Below, piece after piece: positions 23,261-32,006 of a DNA stretch of 64,000 nt (position 1 is the stretch's first letter; the number at the start of each line of letters is the position of its first letter). The notes under the pieces are model-generated. The model made no database searches. It was not told the DNA's origin and saw only the letters and a list, made by a program, of their open reading frames with translations. The position numbers were made by a program, and so were the translations under genes. Source of the stretch: Actinoplanes sp. NBRC 103695 (GTDB taxonomy: Bacteria > Actinomycetota > Actinomycetes > Mycobacteriales > Micromonosporaceae); NCBI RefSeq assembly GCF_030269485.1, contig NZ_BSTL01000004.1, positions 186,001-250,000 of the forward strand, given 5' to 3'.

Positions 23261-24735
23261 CCGACACCGGACCCGAACCTGGGGAGATCACTCTCGCACC
23301 CTGTGAACCGGGCAAGCTCACCATCGACGAGCTGCGGACCCTCTTCCTGTTCGAGAAGCTGACCGACGAGCAGCTGACCTGGATCGCCGACCACGGGTGC
23401 ACCATGCGGGCCAAGGCCGGCTCGTACGTGCTCCGGGAGGGCGACGCTGCCGAGAAGTTCTTCATCCTGCTCAGCGGCACCATCCAGCTCACCCGCATGG
23501 TCGGCCAGGACGAGGTGGAGACCGGCCGCACCGAGCAGCGCGGCGTGTACATGGGCGCGACCAACGCGTACCTGCGCGACGACGGCGTGCAGCAGCAGTA
23601 CATGGGCTCGATGCGCGCGCTGGACCAGTCCGAGTTCTTCGTCATGGAGGCCCTCGACTTCGGCCACATGATGCGCGAGTGGTTCCCGATGGCGGTCCAC
23701 CTGCTCGAGGGCCTGGCCATGGGCATGCGCAGCTCGCAGGCCGCGATCGGCGAACGGCAGCGGCTCACCGCCCTGGGCGCGCTCACCGCCGGGCTGATGC
23801 ACGAGCTGAACAACCCGGCCGCCGCGGCGTCCCGGGCCACCGGCTCGCTGCGCCAGCGGGTCGCCGGCATGCGCCACAAGCTGGGCATGCTCGCCGCCGG
23901 CAAGGTCGACCCGGCAAGGCTCGACGCGCTGGTGGAGCTGCAGGAGGAGGTCATCGAGCGGGCCGCCAAGGCGCCCGTCCTGACCGCCATGCAGACCTCC
24001 GACCTGGAGGACGAGCTGGGCGAGTGGATGGACGAGCATCACATCACCGGCGGCTGGGACATCGCGCCGGTCTTCGCCCAGGGCGGCCTGGACGTCGAGT
24101 GCCTCACCGAGATCGAGCGGAAGGTCGGCGCGCCCGAGCTGCTCGACCAGGCGGTGCACTGGCTCGGCTACGCGCTCGAGACCGAGCAGCTGATGAGCGA
24201 TATCGAGGACGCCACCAGCCGGGTCTCCAGCCTGGTCACGGCGGCCAAACAGTATTCCCAGATGGACCGGGCCGCGCACCAGTGGATCGACGTGCACACC
24301 GGGCTGGACAGCACGCTCGTCATGCTGACCCACAAGATCGGCGACGGCATCAAGGTGGTCAAGGACTACGACCGGTCGCTGCCGCAGATCCCGGCCCACC
24401 CGGCCGAGCTCAACCAGGTGTGGACCAACCTGATCGACAACGCCGTCCAGGCCATGCAGGGCGTCGGCACGCTGACCGTGAAGACCGCCCTGTACGGCAA
24501 CCAGCTGGTCGTGGCGATCATCGACACCGGGCCGGGCGTGCCCGAGGAGCTGCGCAAGCGGGTCTTCGAGCCGTTCTTCACCACGAAGGCGGTGGGCGAG
24601 GGAACCGGCCTCGGGCTGGACATCTCGTACCGGATCGTGGTCAACCGGCACGGCGGCGACATCAAGCTGGACTCGAAGCCGGGCGACACCCGCTTCATCG
24701 TGCGGCTGCCGCTCAGCGAACCCTCGTCCACCTAG
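23257..24735 (+). CDS. cNMP-binding-domain sensor histidine kinase
   Basis: Soluble histidine kinase of 492 residues with no membrane helix. Residues 20-150 form a cyclic-nucleotide-binding-like barrel (LFLFEKLTDEQLTWIADHG, AGSYVLREGDAAEKFFILLSG). Residues 170-300 hold the dimerisation helices with His182 in LMHELNNPAAAA. The ATPase domain has the N box NLIDNAVQAMQG (from N391), DTGPGVPEELRKRVFEPFFTTK and GTGLGLDISYRIV. Its partner should be the receiver-reductase encoded just upstream, since the genes overlap. The sensed ligand could be a cyclic nucleotide or another small molecule; the Arg-containing phosphate cassette of classical cAMP sites is not obvious, so this is open. Confidence 0.92.
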   Translation: MTDTGPEPGEITLAPCEPGKLTIDELRTLFLFEKLTDEQLTWIADHGCTMRAKAGSYVLREGDAAEKFFILLSGTIQLTRMVGQDEVETGRTEQRGVYMGATNAYLRDDGVQQQYMGSMRALDQSEFFVMEALDFGHMMREWFPMAVHLLEGLAMGMRSSQAAIGERQRLTALGALTAGLMHELNNPAAAASRATGSLRQRVAGMRHKLGMLAAGKVDPARLDALVELQEEVIERAAKAPVLTAMQTSDLEDELGEWMDEHHITGGWDIAPVFAQGGLDVECLTEIERKVGAPELLDQAVHWLGYALETEQLMSDIEDATSRVSSLVTAAKQYSQMDRAAHQWIDVHTGLDSTLVMLTHKIGDGIKVVKDYDRSLPQIPAHPAELNQVWTNLIDNAVQAMQGVGTLTVKTALYGNQLVVAIIDTGPGVPEELRKRVFEPFFTTKAVGEGTGLGLDISYRIVVNRHGGDIKLDSKPGDTRFIVRLPLSEPSST

Positions 24736-24739
24736 AGGA

Positions 24740-25246
24740 TCAGATCCCGAGCAGGCCGCGTACGTACGCGGCCTGCCCGGCGTGCTGGGCGTCGTCGTCG
24801 TAGACGCTGACCAGCCGGACCGCGAGGGTGACCGGCGGATCCCAGTTCTTGTCCACGACCCGGTCCAGGTCGTCGTCGGACAGCCCCCGCAGATAGTCGA
24901 GCGTGCGCTCGTGCACCGCGGCGTAGTAGTTCAGCAGCGCCTGCGAGGTCTCCGGGGCCACCGCCGCCACCTGCTCGGGCGTGTGGCCGTACCCGGTGTC
25001 GGTGGAGTCGGCGGGCAGCCCGAACAGCACCGCCCAACCCCCGGAGGCGTAGACCTCCTCGCCGCCGATCAGCTCGGTGACATGGTTGTCCTGCACCCGG
25101 GTCAGGTGCCAGACCAGCCAGCCGATCGTGTTGGCGCCCGCGGCCGGGGCCTGGCGCAGCTGCTCGGGGCTGAGCCCCTCGACCGCGCCGGCCACCAGTT
25201 CCGGCAGCCGTCCGAACGCCTCGATCAACACCTTGGTGCCCTGCAC
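24740..25246 (-). CDS. DinB/mycothiol-dependent-type four-helix protein (DUF664)
   Basis: Cytoplasmic four-helix protein of 168 residues. MQGTKVLIEAFGRLPELVAG, IGWLVWHLTRVQDNHVTELIGG (first metal His), and SVYDDDAQHAGQAAYVRGLLG (last metal His) give the DinB metal-binding triad pattern. The DUF664 branch in actinobacteria includes mycothiol S-transferases that attach the thiol mycothiol to reactive compounds. The ASGGWAVLFGLPADSTDTGYG segment is typical of this branch. It converges with the histidine kinase, with 4 bases between the stop codons. The substrate is unknown. Confidence 0.8.
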   Translation of the reverse strand: MQGTKVLIEAFGRLPELVAGAVEGLSPEQLRQAPAAGANTIGWLVWHLTRVQDNHVTELIGGEEVYASGGWAVLFGLPADSTDTGYGHTPEQVAAVAPETSQALLNYYAAVHERTLDYLRGLSDDDLDRVVDKNWDPPVTLAVRLVSVYDDDAQHAGQAAYVRGLLGI

Positions 25247-25258
25247 GACGTGCTCCTT

Positions 25259-26014
25259 CTACTCGCTGGGGACCGATCCGTCCGGCTCCCCGCCACCCTC
25301 GCCCGTTCCACTGTCCGGTTCGGCCGGCTCGGTGGGCGCGTCCGTCGCCGGGGCCTCGGTCGTCGGCGCCTCGGCCGGCTCGGTCGTCGCGCCGGTCGAA
25401 GGCGCGTCCGTCGGCTCGGTCGTCGGCGTCCCGGCCGGGGCGCTGCCACCGTCGGCCGGCGCCTGCGTCGCGTCCGTGCCCGGGGACACCGGCGTGGCGG
25501 GCTGCTCGTGGTGCTGCCCACTCTTGCCGTCGACGACGCTGCTCAGCGTCGTGCTGCCCGACGAACTGCCGCCGACCATCGACGCCACCGACTTGCCGGC
25601 GAAGAGCTCGACCAGGGACAGCGTCCCGACCGCCAGCACGAAGACACCGGCCGTCACCAGGGCGATGCGCTTCCACCGGATCTGGCGCCCGGTGGTGCGT
25701 TCCGGCTCCGGAACCGTCTCCGACGGCTTGTCGTCCTCGGACGCCGCGGCCACGTCGGGCGTGCCCACCGCGGCCGTCGCCGTCACGAAGGTGGGCGCGA
25801 TCGTCTGCAGCTTCTTGGCCCCGTGCTTGATCGAGCGGTGATAGATCTCCGTTCCCACCGTGCCGATGATGCTGGCCAGGGCCGCGCCGATCAGCGTGCC
25901 GGCGACGCCCAGGAATGAGCCGATCACCGCCGCGCACACCGCTGCCAGCGCGCCGGCCAGCGTCTTACCGATGTCGATACCGGACCAGATCCGTTCGACT
26001 GCCTGCTCGGACAT
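25259..26014 (-). CDS. Membrane protein with glycine-zipper helix pair and Pro/Thr/Glu-rich tail
   Basis: Protein of 251 residues I do not recognise. Residues 14-48 are hydrophobic and Gly/Ala-rich (GALAAVCAAVIGSFLGVAGT, then LIGAALASIIGTVGTEIYHR) and resemble a glycine-zipper hairpin. Residues 117-142 form a second membrane helix (RIALVTAGVFVLAVGTLSLVELF). Residues 165-251 are a low-complexity tail of Pro, Thr, Ala and Glu, probably outside the cell. A wall-spanning or surface role is possible. It is 12 bases upstream of the DinB gene and probably co-transcribed with it. Confidence 0.65.
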   Translation of the reverse strand: MSEQAVERIWSGIDIGKTLAGALAAVCAAVIGSFLGVAGTLIGAALASIIGTVGTEIYHRSIKHGAKKLQTIAPTFVTATAAVGTPDVAAASEDDKPSETVPEPERTTGRQIRWKRIALVTAGVFVLAVGTLSLVELFAGKSVASMVGGSSSGSTTLSSVVDGKSGQHHEQPATPVSPGTDATQAPADGGSAPAGTPTTEPTDAPSTGATTEPAEAPTTEAPATDAPTEPAEPDSGTGEGGGEPDGSVPSE

Positions 26015-26069
26015 GTCCTCCTTGCTCCACGCTCTCGCTAGTTCGGTCGCCGGAAGCCTCTGCCTTTAC

Positions 26070-27377
26070 CTACCGGCGTATTGCTAAACCACGCCGTTCC
26101 GCCAGGATCTCGCGGATCGGACGCACCACCACTCCGTCCTCGGCCATCCTTTGCCTGGCCAGACGGCGGGTACGGAGGATGCCGACCACCCCGATCGCAC
26201 CGACCACATACTGGACGCTCAGGGCCACCCGGAAGTCCGCCAGGCCGTAGTCCGCGGCCCCGCCCGTACGCCAGTCCAGAATCAGACCGACCAGCAAGAT
26301 GGTCAGCAGCGAGGCCGTGAACCCGCCCACGTTGACGATTCCGGTCGCCGTGCCCAGCCGGGCCGGCGGGTTGAACGTCCGGGCCAGGTCGAACCCGATC
26401 ATCGAGCCCGGCCCGCCCAGCCCCAGCGCCAGCACGAGCAGCACCAGGACGGGCAGCGGCGCCGGCCCCGGCCAGACGAGCACGATGCCCCACCCGACCG
26501 CGTTGGCGACGACCACGCCGAGCACCAGCCACGACCGCCGCAGCGGATGCCGCTGCACCAGCACGCCCATCACCGGTCCCGCCGCCATGCCGGTCAGCAC
26601 GAAGACGGTCAGCAGCGCGCTGGCGGTGCCCCGGTCCAGCCCCTCACCGGCCAGCAGGAACGGGAAGCCCCACATCAGCGCGAAGACCGTGCCGGCGAAC
26701 TGCGTGGTGAAGTGCGTCCACAGTCCCAGCCGGGTGCCCGGATGCCGCCAGGCGTTCCTCAGGTCGGCGGCCACCTGCCGCGGTGTGATGGCGGGTCCGG
26801 CGCTCATCCGTACATCAGGGGTGTCGTGAAGCGCGACCAGCGCGACGACCGCGACCAGCACGCCCGCCGCGGCCATGCCGACGAAGGCGGCGGTCCACCC
26901 CCGGTAGGCGAGCAGTGCGGCCAGCGGCACGGCACTGAGGATCTGCCCGAACTGCCCGATGATGCCGGTCAGCTGGGTGAGCACCGGCACCCGCCGCGCC
27001 GGGAACCACCGTGGCACCAGTCGCAGCACACTGATGAAGGTCACGGCGTCACCCGCACCCACCAGCACCCGCGCGACCACGGCCCCGGTCACACCGTCGG
27101 CGAACGCCATCAGCGTCTGTCCCGCCGCCATCACCAGCGCGCCGGCGAGCACCATCCGCAACGACCCGAACCGGTCGAGCAGCAGCCCCGCGGGCACCTG
27201 CAACGCGGCGTAGACCAGCAGCTGCAGCACGGCGAACAATGCAAGCGCACTCGCCCCGACGCCGAACCGCTCCTGCGCGTCCAGCCCCGCGACCCCCAGC
27301 GAGGTGCGGTGCAGCACGGCGATCACATAGGCGGCCAGTCCCACGGCCCAGACGGCCCAGGCTCGTCGCAGGGCCAT
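26070..27377 (-). CDS. MFS transporter
   Basis: Twelve-helix major facilitator carrier of 435 residues in the cytoplasmic membrane. The N-terminal half has YVIAVLHRTSLGVAGLDAQERFGVGASALA and the motif-A-like LLLDRFGSLRMVLAGA. The C-terminal half has FNPPARLGTATGIVNVGGFTASLL, a pattern found in sugar-acid and nitrate/nitrite-type MFS members. The substrate cannot be told. ATG 27377 begins just before the first helix. The gene stands alone, with the long repeat-rich gap behind its promoter side. Confidence 0.85.
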   Translation of the reverse strand: MALRRAWAVWAVGLAAYVIAVLHRTSLGVAGLDAQERFGVGASALALFAVLQLLVYAALQVPAGLLLDRFGSLRMVLAGALVMAAGQTLMAFADGVTGAVVARVLVGAGDAVTFISVLRLVPRWFPARRVPVLTQLTGIIGQFGQILSAVPLAALLAYRGWTAAFVGMAAAGVLVAVVALVALHDTPDVRMSAGPAITPRQVAADLRNAWRHPGTRLGLWTHFTTQFAGTVFALMWGFPFLLAGEGLDRGTASALLTVFVLTGMAAGPVMGVLVQRHPLRRSWLVLGVVVANAVGWGIVLVWPGPAPLPVLVLLVLALGLGGPGSMIGFDLARTFNPPARLGTATGIVNVGGFTASLLTILLVGLILDWRTGGAADYGLADFRVALSVQYVVGAIGVVGILRTRRLARQRMAEDGVVVRPIREILAERRGLAIRR

Positions 27378-27641
27378 CTCAAACCTTCCAGCCGGACTTC
27401 AAGGTGCGTCCCCCACCCTTCTCCGGGCGCTCCCCAACCTGCAACGAATCGGGCGCACGACACACGTGTGCCTGGTCACCGACCCCAAGATCAACCCATT
27501 TCGAGGTACGCGCGCACCACAGCGCCGTCCCCGCTCCGCGATCCAGGCGGCCCGTCCAGGCCGTGCAGCGGCTACCGGCCGTAACTGTTCCGTCCGGCCC
27601 GAAGCCCCGCCCCCACCCCAGCCCGACAACCTCCCCGGCCG

Positions 27642-27736
27642 CCGCTTTGCTCTGCTTACATATACGCACCAGCGGCCGCGCCGCGACGCCGGGTGCCGGG
27701 GCGCGGCGCTTCCTATAGGTAAGCAGAGCAAAGCGG
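27642..27736. repeat. Inverted pair of the dispersed repeat (copies C and D)
   Basis: CCGCTTTGCTCTGCTTAC at 27642-27659 and its exact complement GTAAGCAGAGCAAAGCGG at 27719-27736 are 18-bp perfect arms around 59 GC-rich bases. The left arm continues into ATATACGCACC (the GGTGCGTAT form), the right arm is preceded by GCGCTTCCTATAG. The same two end types occur at 41918-42029, so this is a defined two-ended element that could fold as one large hairpin. Confidence 0.9.
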
Positions 27737-28108
27737 TGGCGGGGAGAGATGGCGGAGCGGGCCAGAGCTGACTGTGAGTGAGGCGTGGGTGATTCAGTGG
27801 CCGACGATTTCTGCGACTTGTTGTCCCACCGGGTGCGGGGATTTGCTGGGTGTGCCAGATGCCCGCTCGCCGCCGTCGCTCGCCGCCGTCGCTCGCGGCT
27901 CGCGGCCGCTTCTCGCGGCCCCGGCCCGGCGCGGTTGGTGGTAGGAGCCTGCGCGAGTGGTGAGACAGGCACGCAGCGGTGGGCCAATGCGGCATCCGGG
28001 CCGAAACGCCGCGCTGAGCTACCACCGTCCGCGGGAGTGGTAGCCGAGCGCGGTCATCGAGGCGGGATGGCGCCCGAGCCTTCCACCCTCGTGCCCGGCT
28101 ACCACCGT

Positions 28109-28181
28109 GAGCGGCGGTGACGGTGAGCGGCGGCGACGGCGAGCGGCGGCGACGGTGAGCAGCGGCGACGGCGAGCGGGCA
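28109..28181. repeat. 16-bp tandem repeat, about 4.5 units
   Basis: Units of GAGCGGCGGCGACGGT start at 28109, 28125, 28141, 28157 and 28173 (partial), with one or two changes each. A related set in the other sense lies near 27870-27920. No function is apparent. Confidence 0.85.
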
Positions 28182-28299
28182 GCCCGGCCGCCTGGCAACC
28201 CTGCCTGACCCGATGCCCCGCGAAAGCGCCGGCAGCAAGGGCACGCACGGAGAAGACCGGCAGTTCGAGGCCCTGCCGGACGCCCGCCCGTGGAAGTTG

Positions 28300-30078
28300 C
28301 TAGACCGCCGGGACCGCGGCGCGGAGGTGGTGGGTGAGCCAGGCGACCGTCTCCTGGAGGTACTCGGCCCGGGAGTGGCGGTGCAGCAGTTCGTGGCCCT
28401 CGTCGCGGAAGAGCAGGTACTTGTGCTCGATGCCACGGGAGCGGAGTGCTTCCACGACCTGCTCGGCCTCGATGACCGGCACGTTGCTGTCGTTCTCGCC
28501 GTGGACGACCATCAGCGGGGCGCGCAGGCGGTCGATCCGGGTGAGGGGGGAGAGGTCGCGCAGCAGGTCGGCGTCGGTGACCGGGTCGCCGTACTTGCTG
28601 ACGGCGGCGGCCGCGATCCACGGCTCGGTGTGCTCGTAGAAGGTGGCGAAGTTCGACATGCCGCAGACGTCGATGCCGACCGCGAAGAGTTCGGGGTACG
28701 TGACCAGCGCGGCCAGCGTCAGGTAGCCGCCGTACGACCGGCCCATCACCCCGACCCGGGCGGGATCGGCCACGCCGGTGCCGACCAGGTGCCGCACGCA
28801 CGACTCGACGTCGCGGATCGCGTCGTACCGCAGGGGGCCGTTGTCGGCGTTGACGAAGGTGCGGCCGAAGCCGGACGACCCGCGCACGTTCGCCGCGAAC
28901 ACCGCGATGCCCCGGTCGACCAGCGACTGGAACAGGGCGCCGTGCCCGGGCCGCTCCTGCGCCTCGGGTCCGCCGTGGAACCAGAGCACGACCGGGTGCG
29001 GCTGGTCGCCGGCCGGCCGGAACAGCCATCCGGTCAGCGCCGTGCCGTCGTGGGCGGGGAATTCCTCCAGCGTCGGCACGACGGCGCGGTCGGATCGCGA
29101 CTCGACGGAAACCGGGCTGAGGCCGCCGTCGGTGAAGACCCAGGTGCCGTGCGGCTGCCCCGGTCCCTCGGCGGTGAAGGTCAGGGTGCTGCCGTCGGTG
29201 CTCCACGAGGGGCCGCTCGCGACGAGACCGGGCACCGGGACCTCGGCGTCGTCCGGGAAGAGGGAGATCCGTGAGGTGCCTCCGCGTACGTTCCACAGAA
29301 CGGCGACCCGGTGACCGTCGGCGGTCAGCGCGAACGACTCCACCTCGGCCGTGTCCGACCCCGCGACCACGGTCACCTCGCCGGTGGTGGCGACGCGGAT
29401 CAGCACCGGGAACTCGCCGGCGTCGCTGCGGGCCCAGATCGACCCGTCCGGCCCGAAGACGGCTTCCTCGCCGCTGGTCACGTACTCCTCGGCGCCGGTC
29501 TCCAGACATCGCACCGCGATGTGCCGGGCGCCGCGCGACCCGCGCCTGATCAACGCCCGCGAGAAGTCGGGGCTGACGTCGAAGAGCGAGATCAGCTCCT
29601 CGGCGAGGATCTCCCGGCGCTCGCCGGTGACCGGGTCGATGACCAGGGCGCGCGTGAGGTTCTCGGTGACCGCGAGCAGCGAGCGGCCGGGCAGCCAGCG
29701 CATGTTGTCCGCGGTGTCAGACCCGAAGCCGGCCACCTGGTGCAGCTCGGAGCCGTCCGGCCGGACCAGCCAGACCTCGTGCCGGGGCGCGCCACCGGGC
29801 GCCAGCTGGCAGGCCAGCCAGCCGCCGCCGGTGGACCACTGGACGGCCATCACCGGCGCCTCACCGGTGTCGACGAGGAAGGTCAGCTCACTGCCGACCG
29901 GCTGCACCCACACCTTGGGGACGCCGCTGCGATCGGAGACGTAGGCCGCGTGCCGGCCGTCCGGCGACAGCGCCGGGGACCAGCTGCCACTGACTTCCGT
30001 CGGGAAGGACCCCGGATCCCGGGTCATCCATCCCATCGGCAGAACAGTGACGTCGACACGGTTGAGCTGACCGGTCAT
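28300..30078 (-). CDS. S9 prolyl-oligopeptidase-family peptidase
   Basis: Cytoplasmic serine peptidase of 592 residues with no signal peptide. Residues 1-340 form a beta-propeller (repeats such as PALSPDGRHAAYVSDRSGVP and WVQPVGSELTFLVDTG) and residues 345-592 an alpha/beta-hydrolase domain: oxyanion region VLWFHGGPEAQ, nucleophile Ser in GVMGRSYGGYLT, Asp in VHGENDSNVP and His in RDEGHELLHR. Such enzymes cut short or acylated peptides. ATG 30078 has GGGAG about 7 bases upstream. It lies 19 bases after the amidotransferase gene on the same strand and so belongs to the ligase-amidotransferase unit. It may trim or recycle the small peptide made there, as the M42 hydrolase is thought to do in the classical trio. 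Confidence 0.9.
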   Translation of the reverse strand: MTGQLNRVDVTVLPMGWMTRDPGSFPTEVSGSWSPALSPDGRHAAYVSDRSGVPKVWVQPVGSELTFLVDTGEAPVMAVQWSTGGGWLACQLAPGGAPRHEVWLVRPDGSELHQVAGFGSDTADNMRWLPGRSLLAVTENLTRALVIDPVTGERREILAEELISLFDVSPDFSRALIRRGSRGARHIAVRCLETGAEEYVTSGEEAVFGPDGSIWARSDAGEFPVLIRVATTGEVTVVAGSDTAEVESFALTADGHRVAVLWNVRGGTSRISLFPDDAEVPVPGLVASGPSWSTDGSTLTFTAEGPGQPHGTWVFTDGGLSPVSVESRSDRAVVPTLEEFPAHDGTALTGWLFRPAGDQPHPVVLWFHGGPEAQERPGHGALFQSLVDRGIAVFAANVRGSSGFGRTFVNADNGPLRYDAIRDVESCVRHLVGTGVADPARVGVMGRSYGGYLTLAALVTYPELFAVGIDVCGMSNFATFYEHTEPWIAAAAVSKYGDPVTDADLLRDLSPLTRIDRLRAPLMVVHGENDSNVPVIEAEQVVEALRSRGIEHKYLLFRDEGHELLHRHSRAEYLQETVAWLTHHLRAAVPAV

Positions 30079-30097
30079 CCAGGTCTCCCTTCGTGGT

Positions 30098-31870
30098 CTA
30101 AATCCCCTTGTCCTGCAGCCACATCTCGAGCAGTGCCAGCTGCCAGAGCTGGTTCGCGCCGAGCGTCGTGCGAGGAGTATTGGGGTCCGCGAGGAGCGCG
30201 TCAACGTACTCCGGGCGGAACAATCCGCGTGTCCTGGCCGCGGGCGCAAACAGGGCATCGCGGACCATGTCCAGCATCGGCCCTTCGAGGTGCCGGATGG
30301 CCGGAACGGGGAAGTAGCCCTTCGTCCGATCGATCACCTCGTCGGGCACCACACCGCGGGCGGCGTCCTTGAGCACGCCCTTGCCCCCTGATGCCAGCTT
30401 TAGCGCGTCCGGGCACGCCGCCGCAAGTTCGACGAGCTCGTGGTCGAGGAACGGCACCCGCGCCTCCAGCCCCCACGCCATGGTCATGTTGTCGACGCGC
30501 TTGACCGGGTCGTCGACGAGCATCACCTGCGAATCCAGCCGCAGCGCCGCGTCCACGCTGGTGGTGGCCCCGGGACGGCCGAAGTTGCGCTCCACGAACG
30601 CCTGGCTCTCGTCGGTGGCGAGCATCCACTCGGGGCTCAGCTGACGTCCGAGGGCGGCAAAATCACGATCGAAGAACTCTGCCGCGTACGCCGTGACGGC
30701 GCCGTCCCGCGGGACGGTGGCGAGCGGCGGGTACCAGCTGTAGCCGGCGAAGATCTCATCCGCGCCCTGCCCCGACTGCACGACCTTGACGTGCTGCGAG
30801 ACGTCCTCGGACAGCAGGTTGAACGCGACGCAGTCGTGGCTGACCATGGGCTCGCTCATCGCCGACACGGTGCGCGTGACGGCGGGCAGGAACCGGTCCC
30901 GGCCGATCCGGATCTGGTGGTGCTCGGTGTCGAACTGCTTGGCGATGAGGTCCGAGTACGCGAACTCGTCGCCGGTCTCCCCGGCGGCCGCCTCGAACCC
31001 GATGCTGAACGTGGTCAGCCCGCGCTGCCCCTGCTCGGCGAGCAGCGCCACGATCAGGCTGGAGTCCAGCCCGCCGGAGAGCAGCACCCCGACCGGCACG
31101 TCGGCGACCATCCGGCGCTCGACGGCGACCCGCAGCTTCTGCCCGACCTCGTACGTCCACTGCTCGGCGCTCAGGTCACGGTTGCGGGTGAAGTCGGCTT
31201 CCCAGTAGACCCGCTCGGTGCTGGTCCCGTCGGCCTTGATCACCCGTACGGTCGCCGGCGGCAGCTTGCGCACCCCGGTGACGATCGTCCGCGGCGCCGG
31301 GACCACCGAGTGGAACGTCATGTAGTGCTGCAGCGCCACCTTGTCCAGCGACGTGTCGACGTCCCCGGCGGCGAGCAGCGCGGGCAGCGTGGACGCGAAG
31401 CGCAGCCGCCCGGGCGCCTCGGCGAGGTACATCGGCTTGATGCCCAGCCGGTCGCGGGCGAGCGTGACGGTGCCGGAGTCGTGCTCGAGGATCGCGAAGG
31501 CGAACATGCCGAGGAAGCGCCGCACACAGTCGGCGCCCCATCGGTGGTACGCCTTGATGATCACCTCGGTGTCGGAGGTGGAGAAGAACCGGTAGCCGTA
31601 CCCCTGGAGCTCGTCCCGGAGCTGCTGGTAGTTGTAGATGCAGCCGTTGAACACGAGTGTGAGGCCGAGCTCGTCGTCGGTCATCGGCTGCCGCCCGGCG
31701 TCCGACAGGTCGATGATCTTGAGCCTGCGGTGCCCGAAGGCGACCGCGTCCCGGGCGAACAGGCCTTCGCCGTCCGGGCCGCGGGACTCCAGGCAGGGCA
31801 GCATCGAGCGGACGACCTCGGCGTCCGCCGGCCGTCCGTCGAACCGGAGCTCTCCGGCGATGCCGCACAT
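30098..31870 (-). CDS. Asparagine-synthetase-like amidotransferase, 'trio' (N-acetylglutaminylglutamine amide) type
   Basis: Cytoplasmic enzyme of 590 residues. The start ATG 31870 puts Cys2 next to the initiator (MCGIAGELRF), the glutaminase nucleophile after Met removal, with GGAGGT 6 bases upstream. Residues 1-200 are the Gln-hydrolysing domain (SRGPDGEG, GHRRLKIIDLSDAGRQPM, FNGCIYNYQQLRDEL). Residues 230-590 are the synthetase domain with the P-loop VGVLLSGGLDSSLIVALLAE. The sequence is closer to the amidotransferase of the N-acetylglutaminylglutamine amide (osmolyte) trio than to housekeeping AsnB. It would amidate a glutamyl or similar carboxylate made by the neighbouring ligase. It is followed 19 bases on by the S9 peptidase. 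Confidence 0.88.
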   Translation of the reverse strand: MCGIAGELRFDGRPADAEVVRSMLPCLESRGPDGEGLFARDAVAFGHRRLKIIDLSDAGRQPMTDDELGLTLVFNGCIYNYQQLRDELQGYGYRFFSTSDTEVIIKAYHRWGADCVRRFLGMFAFAILEHDSGTVTLARDRLGIKPMYLAEAPGRLRFASTLPALLAAGDVDTSLDKVALQHYMTFHSVVPAPRTIVTGVRKLPPATVRVIKADGTSTERVYWEADFTRNRDLSAEQWTYEVGQKLRVAVERRMVADVPVGVLLSGGLDSSLIVALLAEQGQRGLTTFSIGFEAAAGETGDEFAYSDLIAKQFDTEHHQIRIGRDRFLPAVTRTVSAMSEPMVSHDCVAFNLLSEDVSQHVKVVQSGQGADEIFAGYSWYPPLATVPRDGAVTAYAAEFFDRDFAALGRQLSPEWMLATDESQAFVERNFGRPGATTSVDAALRLDSQVMLVDDPVKRVDNMTMAWGLEARVPFLDHELVELAAACPDALKLASGGKGVLKDAARGVVPDEVIDRTKGYFPVPAIRHLEGPMLDMVRDALFAPAARTRGLFRPEYVDALLADPNTPRTTLGANQLWQLALLEMWLQDKGI

Positions 31871-31970
31871 AGTGGGACCTCCCAGGGTCATCAGGGTGTG
31901 GGTCGGATGTTGCGGATCTATGTCGTAGCCGTAACGGCCTTAGCCCGGTGCGTACGTCGGTGCGCGGCCG

Positions 31971-31985
31971 CTTTGCTCTGCTTAC
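31971..31985 (-). repeat. Dispersed repeat core, copy E
   Basis: The minus strand reads GTAAGCAGAGCAAAG, followed by CGGCCGCG as in copies B and C. The upstream half differs (GGTCCGGACAT in place of GGTGCGTAT). It lies between the ligase stop and the amidotransferase start, inside the putative operon. Confidence 0.8.
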
Positions 31986-32006
31986 ATGTCCGGACCTGCC
32001 GCGGCG

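Larger units (their letters stand above)
27378..28299. other. Long repeat-rich gap without a convincing gene
   Basis: About 920 bases between the MFS gene and the S9 peptidase stop. It holds the inverted pair of the dispersed repeat (27642-27736), CGCCGCCGTCGCT-type repeats near 27870-27920 and a 16-bp tandem repeat at 28109-28181 of roughly opposite sense. Open frames exist, but their products are Arg/Ala/Pro-rich and follow the repeats. The promoter of the MFS gene must lie at the left end. Confidence 0.7.

Noticed and set aside
27785..28120. Possible 111-residue gene in the long gap
   Set aside because: Its product follows the CGCCGCCGTCGCT repeats, has no family likeness and no ribosome site.
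28109..28181. CRISPR-like tandem repeat
   Set aside because: The 16-bp units are contiguous, without spacers.
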